Shown here in pieces: positions 47,901-59,892 of a DNA stretch of 64,000 nt. This stretch comes from Caenorhabditis remanei (taxonomy: Eukaryota; Nematoda; Chromadorea; Rhabditida; Rhabditidae). Where the stretch lies: NCBI RefSeq assembly GCF_010183535.1, contig NC_071333.1:19156587-19220586 (forward strand), in the 5' to 3' direction. Each line of letters starts with the position of its first letter. Positions within the stretch are counted from its first letter, which is position 1. The translations under genes and the position numbers were made by a program. Under the pieces are notes generated by a model. The model did not search any database and was not told the origin of the DNA. It saw only the letters and a program-made list of their open reading frames with translations.

Positions 47901-50900
47901 GGCAGTGGAAACGAGAAAAGATGGTTCAGGTAATTCTTCAGCCTTTTGGAATAATAAATATTGTGTGAACACTGTTAGATGAATTTGGAAAAGGCAATTG
48001 ACAACATGAGTTCTGAAAAGGACACGCAGTAGAGTCTAGGCAGCGATTTTTGTAGAAAAAAGGATTTAAAAAATTCAAGACGGTAGACAAATGAACTTGT
48101 GGGAGCTGATGTGCCGTGAAAAAAATGGGAGCTGATGTGCCGTGAATTATTTATAAATCGTGGAAGTTGTTCGAATGGGTCATGTAGTTGACAGCATGAA
48201 AACCGAAGTAAAAATATTTTAAAAGGTGGTAGAGTACGGGTTTTCACCCATTTCAACTACGAGACCCATCCGAACAAATTCAATAATTTAATGCGTTTTT
48301 AACGCCCTACGGCAGCAAACTGTGAATTTTTAATAGCATGGTCTAGCTTAGCGAACGCATACCGTAATATCCATACTTGTCATTTCACGGCCCGGGTAGA
48401 TTTTGTTTTTGAATTTTGACACCCAAATATAATTTTCTGGTACTTTTTTCGCTAAATTCACTGTAGAACTACTGAAATTCGTCAATTTACACGAAACATA
48501 GCTCAAAATTCCCCAAAAACTCCTTTTTTAGTAATTATTGCTAAAAAACATGTTTTTCGGGGAAAAGTCGCTTCACCCGGGCCGGACTTTTGAAAATTTG
48601 AGAATCGGCCCGGATTTGGATTCAAGATCTAGCGAGCACACATTTGCCGGCCATACATGCCTTTTTTCAGAACTCTAATTATTATTTCTTTATCGTTTCG
48701 GTTTACATGCTTTATTGTTGTAATAAATACAGTACTTCTTCAATAAAATACGAATATGTCAGTTTATAATTTGAGAAACTCAATTTCTGAGTGCAAGATT
48801 CTCAGAAGGCAAAAATAGACACTTTTCAGAAAACCAATTCTCATGGGTCTTAAAAAAGAAGCAAGTTCCAAAAATGACCCACAGGATTGATGAGTGCAAA
48901 AAAAACATATGTTTGCAGAAAAGTCTATTGCCATCTGGTTTTTCTGTGCAGCGATTTGTCTATTAGGATTTTATCCCCCTGGGACAACAGTCTGGCCTGC
49001 CGCCTAGTTGTAAAAAACAGTTTGATTGATGAAGACCGAAAAGAATCAAAGATGTTTCATTCTCTTTTCTTCATTCTTACTGGAGTTCATTTTTTCCTCT
49101 GCAAAAATAAAAATACACACTCAAAAAGAGTTATTCTCAAGGGACCAAAAAAAGAGTTCGAAAAATGACCTACAGGACAGACGAGCGCAAAAAACATCTC
49201 CTCGTGCGAAAAATTGAGTCTCTTGTCTAAGTTTTTATAATGGGAATCGGTTTAAACGGTTCAAATTCCTTTGGGGTGTGCGAGTTTGCTATAAAAAAGC
49301 AAGTGATTGATAACTGAAAAAAATGGCGGTGTTTGAAACACTTTCCTACATACTCACTTCAGTTCATTTTGTGTCTCTTAGATTTCAAACTTTTGAACAA
49401 AATGATTTCAAATTTTTAATGACAAGTTGTTGTCCTATTATAAAATGAAACACAGTACTAGCCGTGAAAATTGTGACACTGATAATTTCAGTACCGTGCA
49501 GTAAGATATACAATTTGCCCTTTTTCAGTTGAAAACGACCAACTTTTAGAGCGTGTTATGGTATCACTGATTGTCCCACAAAGTGAATTATGTGTAAACC
49601 ATGCAGAACGAAAGTAGAACTTTGTTTTGGTAGGGACACCTGTTTGTACAAGAACTCCCTAGCAAGTTACACATCGACAAAGTAATTTCTCCCTTAAATC
49701 GTCTCGTTTTATAGTATATATATGTGATTTTAGAGCTGTTTCCTTATAATGACCTACCTAGAGAGTGTCCGTAAAAAATGTTGTCAACTACAAAATGAAG
49801 ACGTTCTTGAAGGTTTATTTTTTGTGGGACAATCAGTGATACCGTAACGGCATCTCAAAGTTAGTCATTTTCCACTGAAAAAGGACAACTTGTATATTTT
49901 ACTGCACGGTGTTGTATGTTAGTTGAAAATGAAAAATTCTAACCGTGCGTCACGTATTAATAATTTTGTATAAAAAGCCAAGAACTTTATTTTTGTAGTT
50001 GACGCCTTTTTTGTACGCAATCTTCTTAATGAGTTGTATAATGGTAAAAACTTGATTTTCTCAATAATGCGTTTCAATGCAGAGTAGGGAAGTTTATAAC
50101 TCACTAGTGTAGAGAAAAACCGTACATAAAAGATGTAAACTACAAAAATGTAGCGATTGTTTTGATCTCTATGTCTGATTGACTTTTGAGTGTCAGTAAC
50201 AATGGCAGAAATAGAAAATACACACTCAAGAAGACTTATTCTCAAGGGAACAAAAAAAGAAGTTCGAAAAATGACCAACAGGACAGACAAGAGCAAAAAA
50301 CATCTCCTTTTGCAAGAAACTGAGTCTCTTGTCTAGGTTTTTTAGCAGAATCGGTTGAAACGGTTCAAATTCCTTTGGGTGTGAGAGACTTGTAAAAAAC
50401 CAAGTGATTGATAACTGAAAAATTTGCGATGTTGGAAACATTTTCCTACATACTCAATTGTGTTGTGTATCTCTCTAGTTTCAAACTTTTAAACCTGATG
50501 ATTTCAAAAGTTTATAGATACTGTAAATACTGCATTATAACGGCACCTCTATTATAACGGTACAACATATATACTCAGAATTCAGTTGAAAAATAAATAA
50601 TATAATGCAGCTATAATACAGTGTTTACGGTAAGCTATTGTTAAAACGATCCTATATGAAAATACAAAAACTTTAACCGTGCGTAACATTGTTATTAATT
50701 ACCTTAAGAGCTAAACTTTTTGTTGAGTTTGTAACAAAAATTAAGTGAGATGTGTAATGGTAATTCTGCCAAGTCTTTATAGAGAGTGTGGAATAGAAAT
50801 ATAGGCTTATTTTTGAAGTTGACAATTGTTTTGTACAAACCTTGCCTGGAAAATTGCAGTCCATTAAAGCAAACAGCTGGCAAATCTCATCTTTTAGCAT

Positions 50901-51121
50901 TAATAAGGGAACTGATCGACATTCGATATCTTCTAAGGATGCGCTTCTACAGAAAAGCTTCCAACTACAAAAATAAAGCCTGGTACTAATCTACATATTT
51001 CACCACCATTTGAGCGTGAGAAACTCTCAATCCCGTTCAAAGCCACCATTTTCAGCTGAAAACTGCAATATCATTGATTTTATTTCTCAGGCTGCTTTCC
51101 AATATCATCGTTTCGAACAAT
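44981..51121. other. Long intergenic stretch with decayed and repeated DNA
   Basis: From 44981 to 46110 the DNA may hold more eroded CAD sequence, but I could not align it. From 46.1 to 48.8 kb I see no gene. A short frame at 47137 (MKVTKRDRLEIIRICAKP) lacks a convincing second exon. A (GT)n run lies at 47721. From 48.8 to 51.0 kb there are duplicated blocks and several copies of a dispersed repeat family. Confidence 0.45.
48880..50470. repeat. Direct duplication of a 300-bp block
   Basis: About 49110-49380 and 50215-50465 share aaatacacactcaa, cttattctcaaggga, gttcgaaaaatgacc, gacaga, tgagtctcttgtcta and caagtgattgataactgaaa. A more diverged third piece lies at 48840-48930. Confidence 0.75.
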
Positions 51122-51881
51122 ATGAAACTACGAGCTGCTATTCTGTTGTTTTTTCTCCTAACCATTTTGTTGGCAAAGAAATACAAAAAAGTCAGAAAAC
51201 CTGTAACTTCTGCAAAATCTACCATTCAAAAAGTTGTAACTAAATTCACTTGCTCTTTAAATGCATCATATTGCATTTTCGGAAAATTATATGAAACCGG
51301 ATGGCTGTGAGTGTATTCCAGCAGAATGATTCGATTAATATAAACATTTTCAGTTCCGAAGAGTTGTTACAACTCCCACTTATCTGTAACAGAAGAGGTG
51401 GTCCGGTTCTTCAAAAAGTGGCCCCGTTTGGCAAAAACAATGTTTTCAAGAAGGTCAGATAGTTATCGATAAACGTTTTAAAATGAAATTCTTCCAGAAA
51501 GAATATCAAATCAAAATGCAGTACTATCACAATTGTAGTACAGATAACATGGTTCGGAAAATAGAAAAGAGCTTCACATATGTTCCAATGAAGAAAACGT
51601 AAGTTCTTAAAAACATTCTTATTAGAATTCGTCTTCTTAAATCGAGATTTTTTTTCAGAAAAGGAGCATCCCTATTCAAAATTCAATTAAAAGACAATGG
51701 ATACCTTTTCGATCAAACATTTGGTCCCTTTGTGGCGAAACTTGTTTACCCTGAGAATGTCTTGGATTGGGGATTGGGAAGAATCGTTCACAACGACGAA
51801 ATGGGCAGGAAGACGAAATGGACCGATAAACATGGAAATTTGTATTTGAAAATGCAGTGGAAGCAATTATTTAATCTGTGA
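51122..51881 (+). CDS. Small secreted-type protein, 202 aa
   Basis: The exons are 51122-51306, 51354-51453, 51498-51598 and 51659-51881, all joining in phase with 44-60 nt introns. The upstream tttctcag acceptor at about 51091 suggests trans-splicing. The N-terminus MKLRAAILLFFLLTILLA is a signal peptide or anchor and is followed by a basic KKYKKVRK. Four or five cysteines are spread along the chain (FTCSLNASYCIF; LICNRR; YYHNCSTD). The middle part YQIKMQYYHNCS and the strand-rich end QLKDNGYLFDQTFGPF recall transthyretin-like secreted nematode proteins, but the match is weak and the usual YHDC motif is changed to YHNC. The protein would act outside the cell or in the secretory pathway. Confidence 0.7.
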
Positions 51882-52965
51882 ACATCTTTGCTGATTGATC
51901 TGTAATTCATATGTCCTCTCCGCTTGCTTTTATACTTTTCTGTAGAATCACTCGGAATCAATTGAAATGTTTTGTTGTCAAAACTCATATATGTATGTAA
52001 GTTGTTCAGAAAGTGTAGAAAATGGCAATATTCACTGCTAGTATAATCAAGAATGGTCATGCAGTTAAACAACTGTTAGGCGTTAAGCTACTTACATGGT
52101 AGGCGTTTCTTTTGGTTCATTTTCGAAATATGATGAGTTTTCAGTGAAACTCTTTTAATGAAATGTTAATTTTTCAATGGTCATTTATTAGTTCAATTAG
52201 TTGAAAAATTAATATGATAAATTTCTAAAACTTTTTTATATTATTTTCACTTTTTTTTTTGGCTTGAAATGCTAAAGCAATAGATACAACAATAGCAAGA
52301 CTGTTATCAAAAATCCACAAGCTTTGCTCATCACTTGATCCTCCAGAAGGTGACCAAAATCCGAACTAAAGCCGAATCGTCCTCCACTTCCATCCTAAAG
52401 TAATTATCATCTTGAAACAGGAACAATTTCTCTTCTGCGCATTGTTTCAGTGTTAGCTGGCTGCCACACTGCGAAGCGTAAAGTCCGCAATGAAAATATT
52501 GGAGTTTTTCAAGCCCCGTTGCGAGCGAGTTGCGTGCGCATCCCGGATACCACAGACAAACGTAAAATTTGAATCTGGGGTACCTTGCCGACCATTGTGC
52601 GACGGAGCGCGTTTTCGCGAACTTGCGCCTGCCACTGATGTGCTACAAATGAACCCATCCCCGCTAGAAATTTGGCGGTTTTAATTGCAAAAATGGAATA
52701 TACAAGGTTGAAATGGGATATAATTCATTTTTCAACAAATATTTCATTCTCGCGAGACTTCCATTGGCGCACAGTCTCATGAGCAATTCACACATTCAAA
52801 TGACGTCATCATGTCCTCTCTACACCATGACCGTCCGTCCTCTCCAATTAACGCGGGCTCTCTCACCGTCCACCTGTCCGTTTGACCTAACCCTCTTCTA
52901 CACTTTTCCACTACCAGGTCAGTCAGTCAGTCCCTTTATTTCTCTCCTTGTGCACTTCTCTCTCC
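51882..52965. other. Upstream region of the nuclear receptor gene
   Basis: No gene is supported. A GC-rich island is at 52500-52640, in an otherwise AT-rich stretch. From 52780 to 52960 the plus strand is pyrimidine-rich with tctctcc-type text directly before the start codon. Confidence 0.5.
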
Positions 52966-55067
52966 ATGTTACCGTTCAATAACGTTACAAACACTATTGA
53001 TTCCTCGAAACAACTCGGAATAGGGAAAGTAGTAAGGTATTGTCTGATCTGTGGCGACAAATCCACCGGATTTCACTATGGAGTTCTGACCTGTGAAGCC
53101 TGCAAGGTATTGATTTGTTTTCCGATTCTGAGTATTAAAAATTTGAAATTTCAGGGATTCTTCCGCCGTGGCCACAACAACGAGTTTCAATGCAAATACA
53201 AGACACCGTGCGTGATCACCATGGAAAATCGGAACGACTGTAAAGCTTGCCGACTGAAGAAGTGCAGAGAAGTGGGAATGAATAAACAATCTCGTGAGTA
53301 TTCTTAACATATTTTTTCACCAACAAAGACTTTCAGATTCTGTGCAACCTGCCAAAGTACCAATCGACCCGATTCAACAGGACAAGTTGGAATTTGAATG
53401 GGTATGTTGACCAGACGTTAAACAAAAATGAATGAGAATTTCAGATCTCCCAACAAATTCGTCGATTGCATTTGTCGACTTATGACTACTCAAGCGATAG
53501 AATGATGCTGATGACGATCAAGGATTTAGAACTGGTGAGTTATTAATTTTCAGCAGGAGGGGAACCTGGGGACGCTAGGGAATAGTTTTGCGGGCATAAT
53601 AGTATTTCATTGAAATAAGGAATCAAAAAATAGTAGTGCTGATACGGTAACCCACAGAACCATAGCCAGGGCTGTCACAGGCTTAACGGACTAGCTGCCT
53701 TCTGGTTCACTAAATTCTTTAAATCCGCAACAAGACAATGGCCTTAGATTCGGCTTCTTTGACATAGCATAGCTTGCTCCAAGGCGCAATATCACTCGGA
53801 AATCTACTTTTATGCGTCAGCGCGACAGGAAACGCGTTAGAAGTCTGCTAACGCAATAAAAATGTTTTGGAGATTAAAAATAAGTTTAGGATAATTTTCG
53901 AAATCTTGAAGCCGTTAGAAAAAGGCTGGTTGAATAGTTTTTTGTACTGTATAAAAAATGCGCTTTTAAGCTACAGTAGAAATTAGCACTGCTAAAGCGT
54001 CAGTAATTCTTTAGGTAAGTTGGAAGCGCAGGGTGCTGAGTGCTCGGCAACCAGCGTGATTAATAAATTTGGGATTAAATATTTTGAGACCATTGCTTAG
54101 ATTTTGAGCTTCCCAAACTGATAGACTAGTGAAATAGTATATCATCCGAAAAACCCTCATAATATTACAAGGCTGTCAAAAAGGCCGTGGGCCGATTTTA
54201 TATCTCAGTTCTCAGCCATGGAACATTGTCGCTTCTTCAGGTGGCCTTGTAGAGGACCAAAAGATTAGTCGATGTATAAAAATTCAGCCCATTTGGTTAA
54301 TCCGCGGCCTCGGCGGCCCAAAAAGCCGAGGGCCGCGGCCGGCCGTGCAACAGTGCGACATATAATGAGAATCTTTTTCAGAAAAACAAAACCGAAACTC
54401 TCCAACACTTTATCAACGAAATCAACTCCGACATCACCTCCTTCGTTTTCTTCCTCAAATCCGTTCCACTTCTCGAGGAAATGACCCCAGAAGACAAAAG
54501 TATTCTCATGAAGAGACACGCCTTCTCAATCTATCTCGTTCGATCCGCACCAGCTTACACTGACAACGGATTTCTATGCATGAACGGTGGCCGCATTGCT
54601 TGGCAGAAGTTCTACGACGTCTATGGAGATTTGGGAATGAAAATGAATGCAACTGCGACTGAGATTCGAGAGATGAATTTCACTGAGGCGGAAATCGGGG
54701 TGTTCTTGATGCTCATCATGCTTCAGCCGATTCCAATGGAAGACGTGGTGCAGGCGGGGTTCCAGAATGTGTCACTGTTGACTGAAACTTACACTCGGTT
54801 CTCCAGAATTTTGAATTACCAATTGACAACTCGTGATCCAGAAAATCGATTGTACGACAAGATTCAGGGACTCCTCGACGAGGTTAACGCAATCAGTAAG
54901 TTAGCTGACATACCATGTTCCGAGAATTATTGATTTTTTCAGATAACCTGCACAAGCAATCCATTGATTTGATCAAAACAAACATCACCAGCTTTTCACT
55001 TCCTCCACTATTCGCTGATGTCTTTGGTATTCTAGACATCGTATTGGATGGCCCAGCAGTCGAATGA
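52966..55067 (+). CDS. Nuclear hormone receptor, 357 aa
   Basis: The six exons are 52966-53106, 53155-53293, 53337-53401, 53445-53534, 54382-54895 and 54943-55067. The DNA-binding domain has finger 1 C26-C29-C43-C46 (CLICGDKSTGFHYG, LTCEACKGFFRRG) and finger 2 C60-C66-C76-C79 with the standard 5-9-2 spacing, ending CRLKKCREVGM. The recognition helix reads CEACK. A hinge of about 60 residues follows. The ligand-binding part starts near residue 120 and includes FLKSVPLLEEMTPEDKSIL, a typical helix 3-5 signature, and ends near PLFADVFGILDIV. It would be a zinc-dependent transcription factor in the nucleus. AATAAA signals are at 55203 and 55215. The fourth intron (847 nt) carries repeats and a GC-rich hairpin. 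A specific nhr number is not assigned. Confidence 0.93.
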
Positions 55068-55720
55068 ATATGAAACTGCTACAATTGGTTTTTAAAAATT
55101 GTTTGAATTCTTGTGTTTTTTATTGATTTCAAAATTAATGCTCTGTGACCCGAAACATTTGGAATTATTTTCATGAGTTTCTGCTGAAACTTTTGAAAAG
55201 AAAATAAATTTTTGAATAAATCATTTTAGTTGTGAATTTAGGAATATTTGCTGACACTTACAATAATTTTGAATCGGAAAAACCATTTTGAGTCAGAAAA
55301 CTCTCAATGTCAATCAGAACAATCTTTTTTTTAAAGAATCAACATTTATTGGAAATCGTTTGATATTGAACATTTTATGTTCACAAAAACTTAGAAAATT
55401 GGCTATGAACGAAAAACGATATTTTTGCGTTACAAATTTCCAATCCTGGTTCAACTCCTGAAATTTCTAGCTCCATTCTCATCCATCTTCTATAAACACA
55501 ATTTCATGAACATTCATCAGATTATTATCCAAAAATGAGGGGCCTTCTGCCTGCGAATAGCCGATAATTGACCTGACAATTGCCAATCCGTCAAATAACG
55601 ACGTGGCAGATTGCATCCATCCCCTTCTTTCATACATACAGTCCACCCAGCATTCCCTACCTCCTTCTCCCTACCAAATCGGTCGTTTCTTTTTCTTATT
55701 CCTTGTTGATCTCCTGAAAA

Positions 55721-56639
55721 ATGAGCAACCTTTCCTACCCAGCTCTTAAATGCATTTTGGAGCATGTGGATGTGCAAAAACGGTTAGTCAGTTTTATTTT
55801 CTTGTACCTTACTCTAACTTGTACTTTTTTTGAGACTCTATATCGCCGCCCGTTCAAAAAACCTGAAAAATGTTGAGAAAGCGGTAACTCTCCGTTCTAA
55901 ACGTCTGATTTTACGCAATCGTTATATATCTCTCAACAATTTTACGGTTGAAATCGAAAGTGAGAGTGATAAAATAAAGTTTGTGAAGACTGCAAGAATA
56001 ATTTGTGAGAGAGTTGTCCCAAAAGAAATCGCAGAAGGAAATCGGAGAGGAGTCGCAGTGAAAAAGAAAATTGGAAAAGTGAACCAATATTATTTTGGAG
56101 GGCGATCGAGCATAATTGCTGATCAACTTCAGATTGATGGCACTATTCGTGAACTAAATTTGCCAGAGAATTTTAATCTTAAAGTCAACGAATTGAACTG
56201 CCATGAACTGAATTTTCAACAGTTTTTTTCATTTGGGAGAATTGAAAGTTCTAATATCACATCTCAAAACGAAAAGTTTATCTCTAAACAAGTACGCTCA
56301 ATCGTTGAAAATTTCAAACAAAATGAAAACCTGCCAAGTATGACGGTTAGATTTTCAAAGGCAAGAGCAATGATGATAGCTAATCCACTGAATGATCTGA
56401 AAGCGGAGTTCCAACAATACGTAAGCCAATTAGAAGGAGTAGACGAACTGTGAGTTATAAAAATTTCATTTTTCTTCTGATCAATGGATTTTTTCAGCTT
56501 TATTCCTGGATCGCTTCGTTATTGTATTTTTTTGGAGAACAACACAAAAATAATGATTTTTGGAGTTCGTGTTCAATTTGGTTCTAGAGACTTCTTTGAG
56601 CTAGTAGTAAAAGTGATTACCGACACCACCCGAGAATAA
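55721..56639 (+). CDS. DUF3557 family protein, 272 aa
   Basis: The exons are 55721-55782, 55835-56449 and 56498-56639. The first acceptor is the less usual ttttttgag. The start MSNLSYPALKCILEHV and the next phrase LYIAARSKNLKNVEKAV are the N-terminal signature of DUF3557, a large Caenorhabditis family related to F-box-associated proteins. The middle YFGGRSSIIADQLQIDG matches the family signature of a Phe-Gly-Gly-Arg turn. The C-terminus (FGSRDFFELVVKVI) is also family-like. No classical F-box is seen, so a role in ubiquitin ligase adaptors is only inferred from relatives. The family expands fast in nematode arms. Confidence 0.85.
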
Positions 56640-56697
56640 TTATCACATTCAATTTTAATTTTAATAATCTCACTTGTTTCTCTCGTATCATTTATCT

Positions 56698-56892
56698 GGC
56701 TCCGAAACATTTCGCCACCAGACGTTTCGCCACCGAAAAATGGAGAATTTCCAGAGCTTAATAGGGAAAAAAGCACATCACTTTAATAAGCATAATCAAA
56801 GCATACTAGTGGTATGTTTTTATCCCTATTAAGCTTTGGAAATTCTCTATTTTTCGGTGGCGAAACGTGTGGTGGCGAAATGTCCCGGAGCC
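56698..56892. mobile_element. Palindromic non-autonomous element, copy 2, with 8-bp target duplication
   Basis: The termini are ggctccgaaac and gtcccggagcc. Inside are acatttcgccacc and its inverse ggtggcgaaa around a ctttggaaattctct arm. Perfect direct repeats atttatct flank it (56690-56697 and 56893-56900). It lies in the 3' flank of the DUF3557 gene. Compared with 37489-37743 it is shorter and has a different centre. Confidence 0.87.
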
Positions 56893-57152
56893 ATTTATCT
56901 TCTATCACATTTATTCCTCCACTATTTCTATTTTCTTCCCTATCACTGTTCCAAGTTATTCACACTTTTAAAATTACTGTTTAATCTTTATTCATTTATA
57001 ATTAATATCAATATCGTAATAAATATTTTTTGATCCGTACTAACTTTTTTTGCTTCAAACCGCTTCTGTCGAGAAATAATCTGCACAATTTTCTACTATT
57101 CTTGCCTGAAAAACATGCCAAGTATCCATCCAAGGCTGTTTGTGACCTTTCC

Positions 57153-57245
57153 ATGTCTACAATCATCGAAACAGCACGACAACAACTTCATCTACTCACC
57201 GGATACCGTCAAGGACTAAGAGACGTGGAGAAACACGGAGAATGA
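57153..57245 (+). CDS. Very short gene or last exon, 30 aa
   Basis: The frame MSTIIETARQQLHLLTGYRQ continues GLRDVEKHGE to TGA and has codon choice (atc, gga, ctc, gag) like the neighbouring genes. The open frame extends upstream without an ATG to about 57030, so this may be the end of a spliced gene whose earlier exons I cannot find. An AATAAA lies near 57433. No family recognised. Confidence 0.3.
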   Translation: MSTIIETARQQLHLLTGYRQGLRDVEKHGE

Positions 57246-59892
57246 AACGCGCTCCGCAGCACGGTCGGCGCGGCGCCGCCAAAACTCTTATTTCAACTAA
57301 TTTTCCTCGCGAAACCCCAAGAACCTTTTTCTTTTTCATCATTCTTGGTAATTTTTCTTGTTTTCTACCCAATTTTAACACTCTTTCATAGTTTTATTGT
57401 CATTCGAATACCGTGTGCGTGTTCATTTTCGTAATAAATTCGACGTTCAAATTGAACATTCCCTTTGACGCTAGTTGTATACAAACGACTCATTATCGAT
57501 AATGTGAAGAGAAGGAGCAAAAACTGATAGCGTCTTATCACTTATTTCAGTGTAGCCCACCACAAGCCAATTGACCTTCCGTGCGAATAGATGGTCATTT
57601 GCTTATCAACAGTTTTTATTACATTTGACAGCATCCATCTATCAACTACAAATGGTCAATCTATGTATATCAATACTAATTATAATGCTAATTATGAACG
57701 AGCAGATAACCTAATTTCCAATCTGTTCTCTCATAAAACGCGGCTCTCTCTCTGTCCACTACACAGTAATGACTATTCTTATCCTCCTCTCTTCTTTTTT
57801 TGTGTGTGTTCAATGTAGGTCCATCGCACCTCCGTCGAATCTGGGTTCTCTTCCATAGATATTAATCTCCACATGTCTTCTCTCGTCCTCCTTTTCTATC
57901 TCGTTTAGCCGTTTACACTCATTATTTCTTATTATACGTCTGGCATCGACCATCATACGTTCAATTGAGTAATTAAAGGATTTTAAAGATAAAATTCACA
58001 TGGCAATCTGTGAACAGTTTCGTTGTTTGATTGGTTGAATAATTATCCAGTTTGCTATCTAACAGTAAAATTAGATATGATTTGTTTTTCCATTTTTAAA
58101 TTTTATTGAAAACAATGATTTAATTTGATGATCACCTTAGAAACCGAATTCAATGAATTCAATATCTAAAAGTGTAGCTTTCCTTATCATTTTATTCGTA
58201 AAACCTTTTACTCATTTCATTGATTTTATAAGAGGTCATTATTCTGCCCTGCACACGTCTTATTTTCCCGCTCTCATACTTTTCGGTGACCCCGTCCTAA
58301 CCGCGGATAGTGCAGAGTTTTTTTTTGTCAAATGTTTCCCAGAAAACAAATCTGTCTCATTAATTTTCATAATCCATTTCATATGAACCATTAAACGTTC
58401 AATTGAGTGGAATAATATTTGTATAATTTTAAAGATATAGCTCCCATTGCATACTGTGAATAGTTGTATTGTTTGAATAATTGAATAACTATCCAGTTTG
58501 CTAGCTAACATAAAAATTAGATATGATATAACAAATTAGATATTTTCTCCACTTTAGAACATATTACTTCAAACAACGATTTGATTATCCATATAAAAAA
58601 TCAAAATGAATGAATTTAATGTATAAAATTGTAGCTGTCCTTACCACTTTTTTTTCAGTACCTACATATAACTCATTTTATTGATGTTTTCAAGGTCATT
58701 ATTGTGCCCTGCACTCGTCCCATGAACCATTATAAGTTTATTTGAGTGGAGTGATATAGCATTTTGAAGATAAAGTTCCCTTGGCATTCTTTGAATAGTT
58801 TTATTGTTGATGAATTCAATAATTCTCCATTTTCGCTAACTATCAGTGGAATTAGATACGATATGATAAATGAGATATGTTCTCCATTTCAAAAACATTA
58901 CTGAAAACACCGATTCAATTTGATGATCACCTTAAAAAAACCAAATTCAACGAATTCCATATCTAAAATTGTAACAGTCCTTATCATTTTATTTGTAAAA
59001 CCCTTTGCTCATTTCATTTATTTTTTCAATGTCATCATTGTACCCTGCATACGTCCCATTCTTTCGCTTTCCTTCATTTCGATGACCCCGTTTATTGCTT
59101 ATACTCATATTACCGCGGATAGTGCAGACCCAGCAGTCAGATGGTTGTGTTGTCAACTTTTTCCCAGAAGACAAACTCGTCGACCAATTTGAAGCTTTTT
59201 GATTGCCCCTATTTTGTTTTTCCCGCTAAACTAGGACCATGATCACCATATTAATTTTTCATCTCACTTTTTAAAATTCATCTTATTATTTATCTCTCAT
59301 AAATCTCTTGTTATCAGGAATAGTCAAATATGTCAAAAGCCGACAGGAAGGCCCGGGTTCTAAGCGCCAAATTTAAAACTTCAATTTTTTTCTAATTTTG
59401 CGAAAATGTCAAATTTTTGGCTATCACTTCTTGAAACCGAGTCTTTCACAAATTTTTCAAGGCGGGTCATGGTCTTTACAAGTATGTTAGTCATCATATT
59501 TTAAATTCCCTCCAATTTTTCTCTTATCAGTTAATACGTTTCGCCGAGCCGTGACCAGACACACACTCTCTTTATCTTTGTTCCTCTCTCTCTTTTGAAC
59601 TAATTTATTTTAATTACTCTCTCGTTATCACCCTTCTATCATTTTGGTTCCCAGTTTGAAGAGATTTTTTCAATTGTGTCCTAAAAAAATGGGCCATTGC
59701 TTTGAACTGTGTTCTGATTCGTTACTTTGATTATCTCACACTAAAGCCGCATATTTTACACTCCGTTTGGATTGATTTTATCCGGAGAGATAGCAGTCAC
59801 CGACAGCACAAATTCCTTTCTCCACAAGTCTCACTGTGGCCGTTTCATCGTTCCTACCAAGTATCTTACTGTTACAGCACACCAAACGCAAT
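57246..59892. other. Intergenic stretch with a three-unit tandem repeat
   Basis: No gene is supported. The region 57940-59190 is a three-unit repeat (listed separately). From 59340 to 59480 there is a piece around aggcccgggttctaagcgcc that is similar to text near 18095 and 8475 (caaatacccgggcc), a further dispersed repeat. Confidence 0.5.
57940..59190. repeat. Three diverged tandem units of 350-460 bp
   Basis: The units start near 57950, 58385 and 58728. Each has a catacgttcaattgagt-like start, a tttaaagataaaattc-like line, gaatagtt or gaacagtt, a ccagtttgct or ccattttcgct phrase, then attcaatgaattc and a ccctgcacacgtc-like string. Units 1 and 3 also share accgcggatagtgcaga. Substitutions and indels are frequent, so the array is old. 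Short frames inside are not conserved. Confidence 0.8.

Noticed and set aside
47397..47933. 178-residue plus-strand frame
   Set aside because: Its composition is purine-rich low complexity with a (GT)n run, and the opposite strand is equally open.
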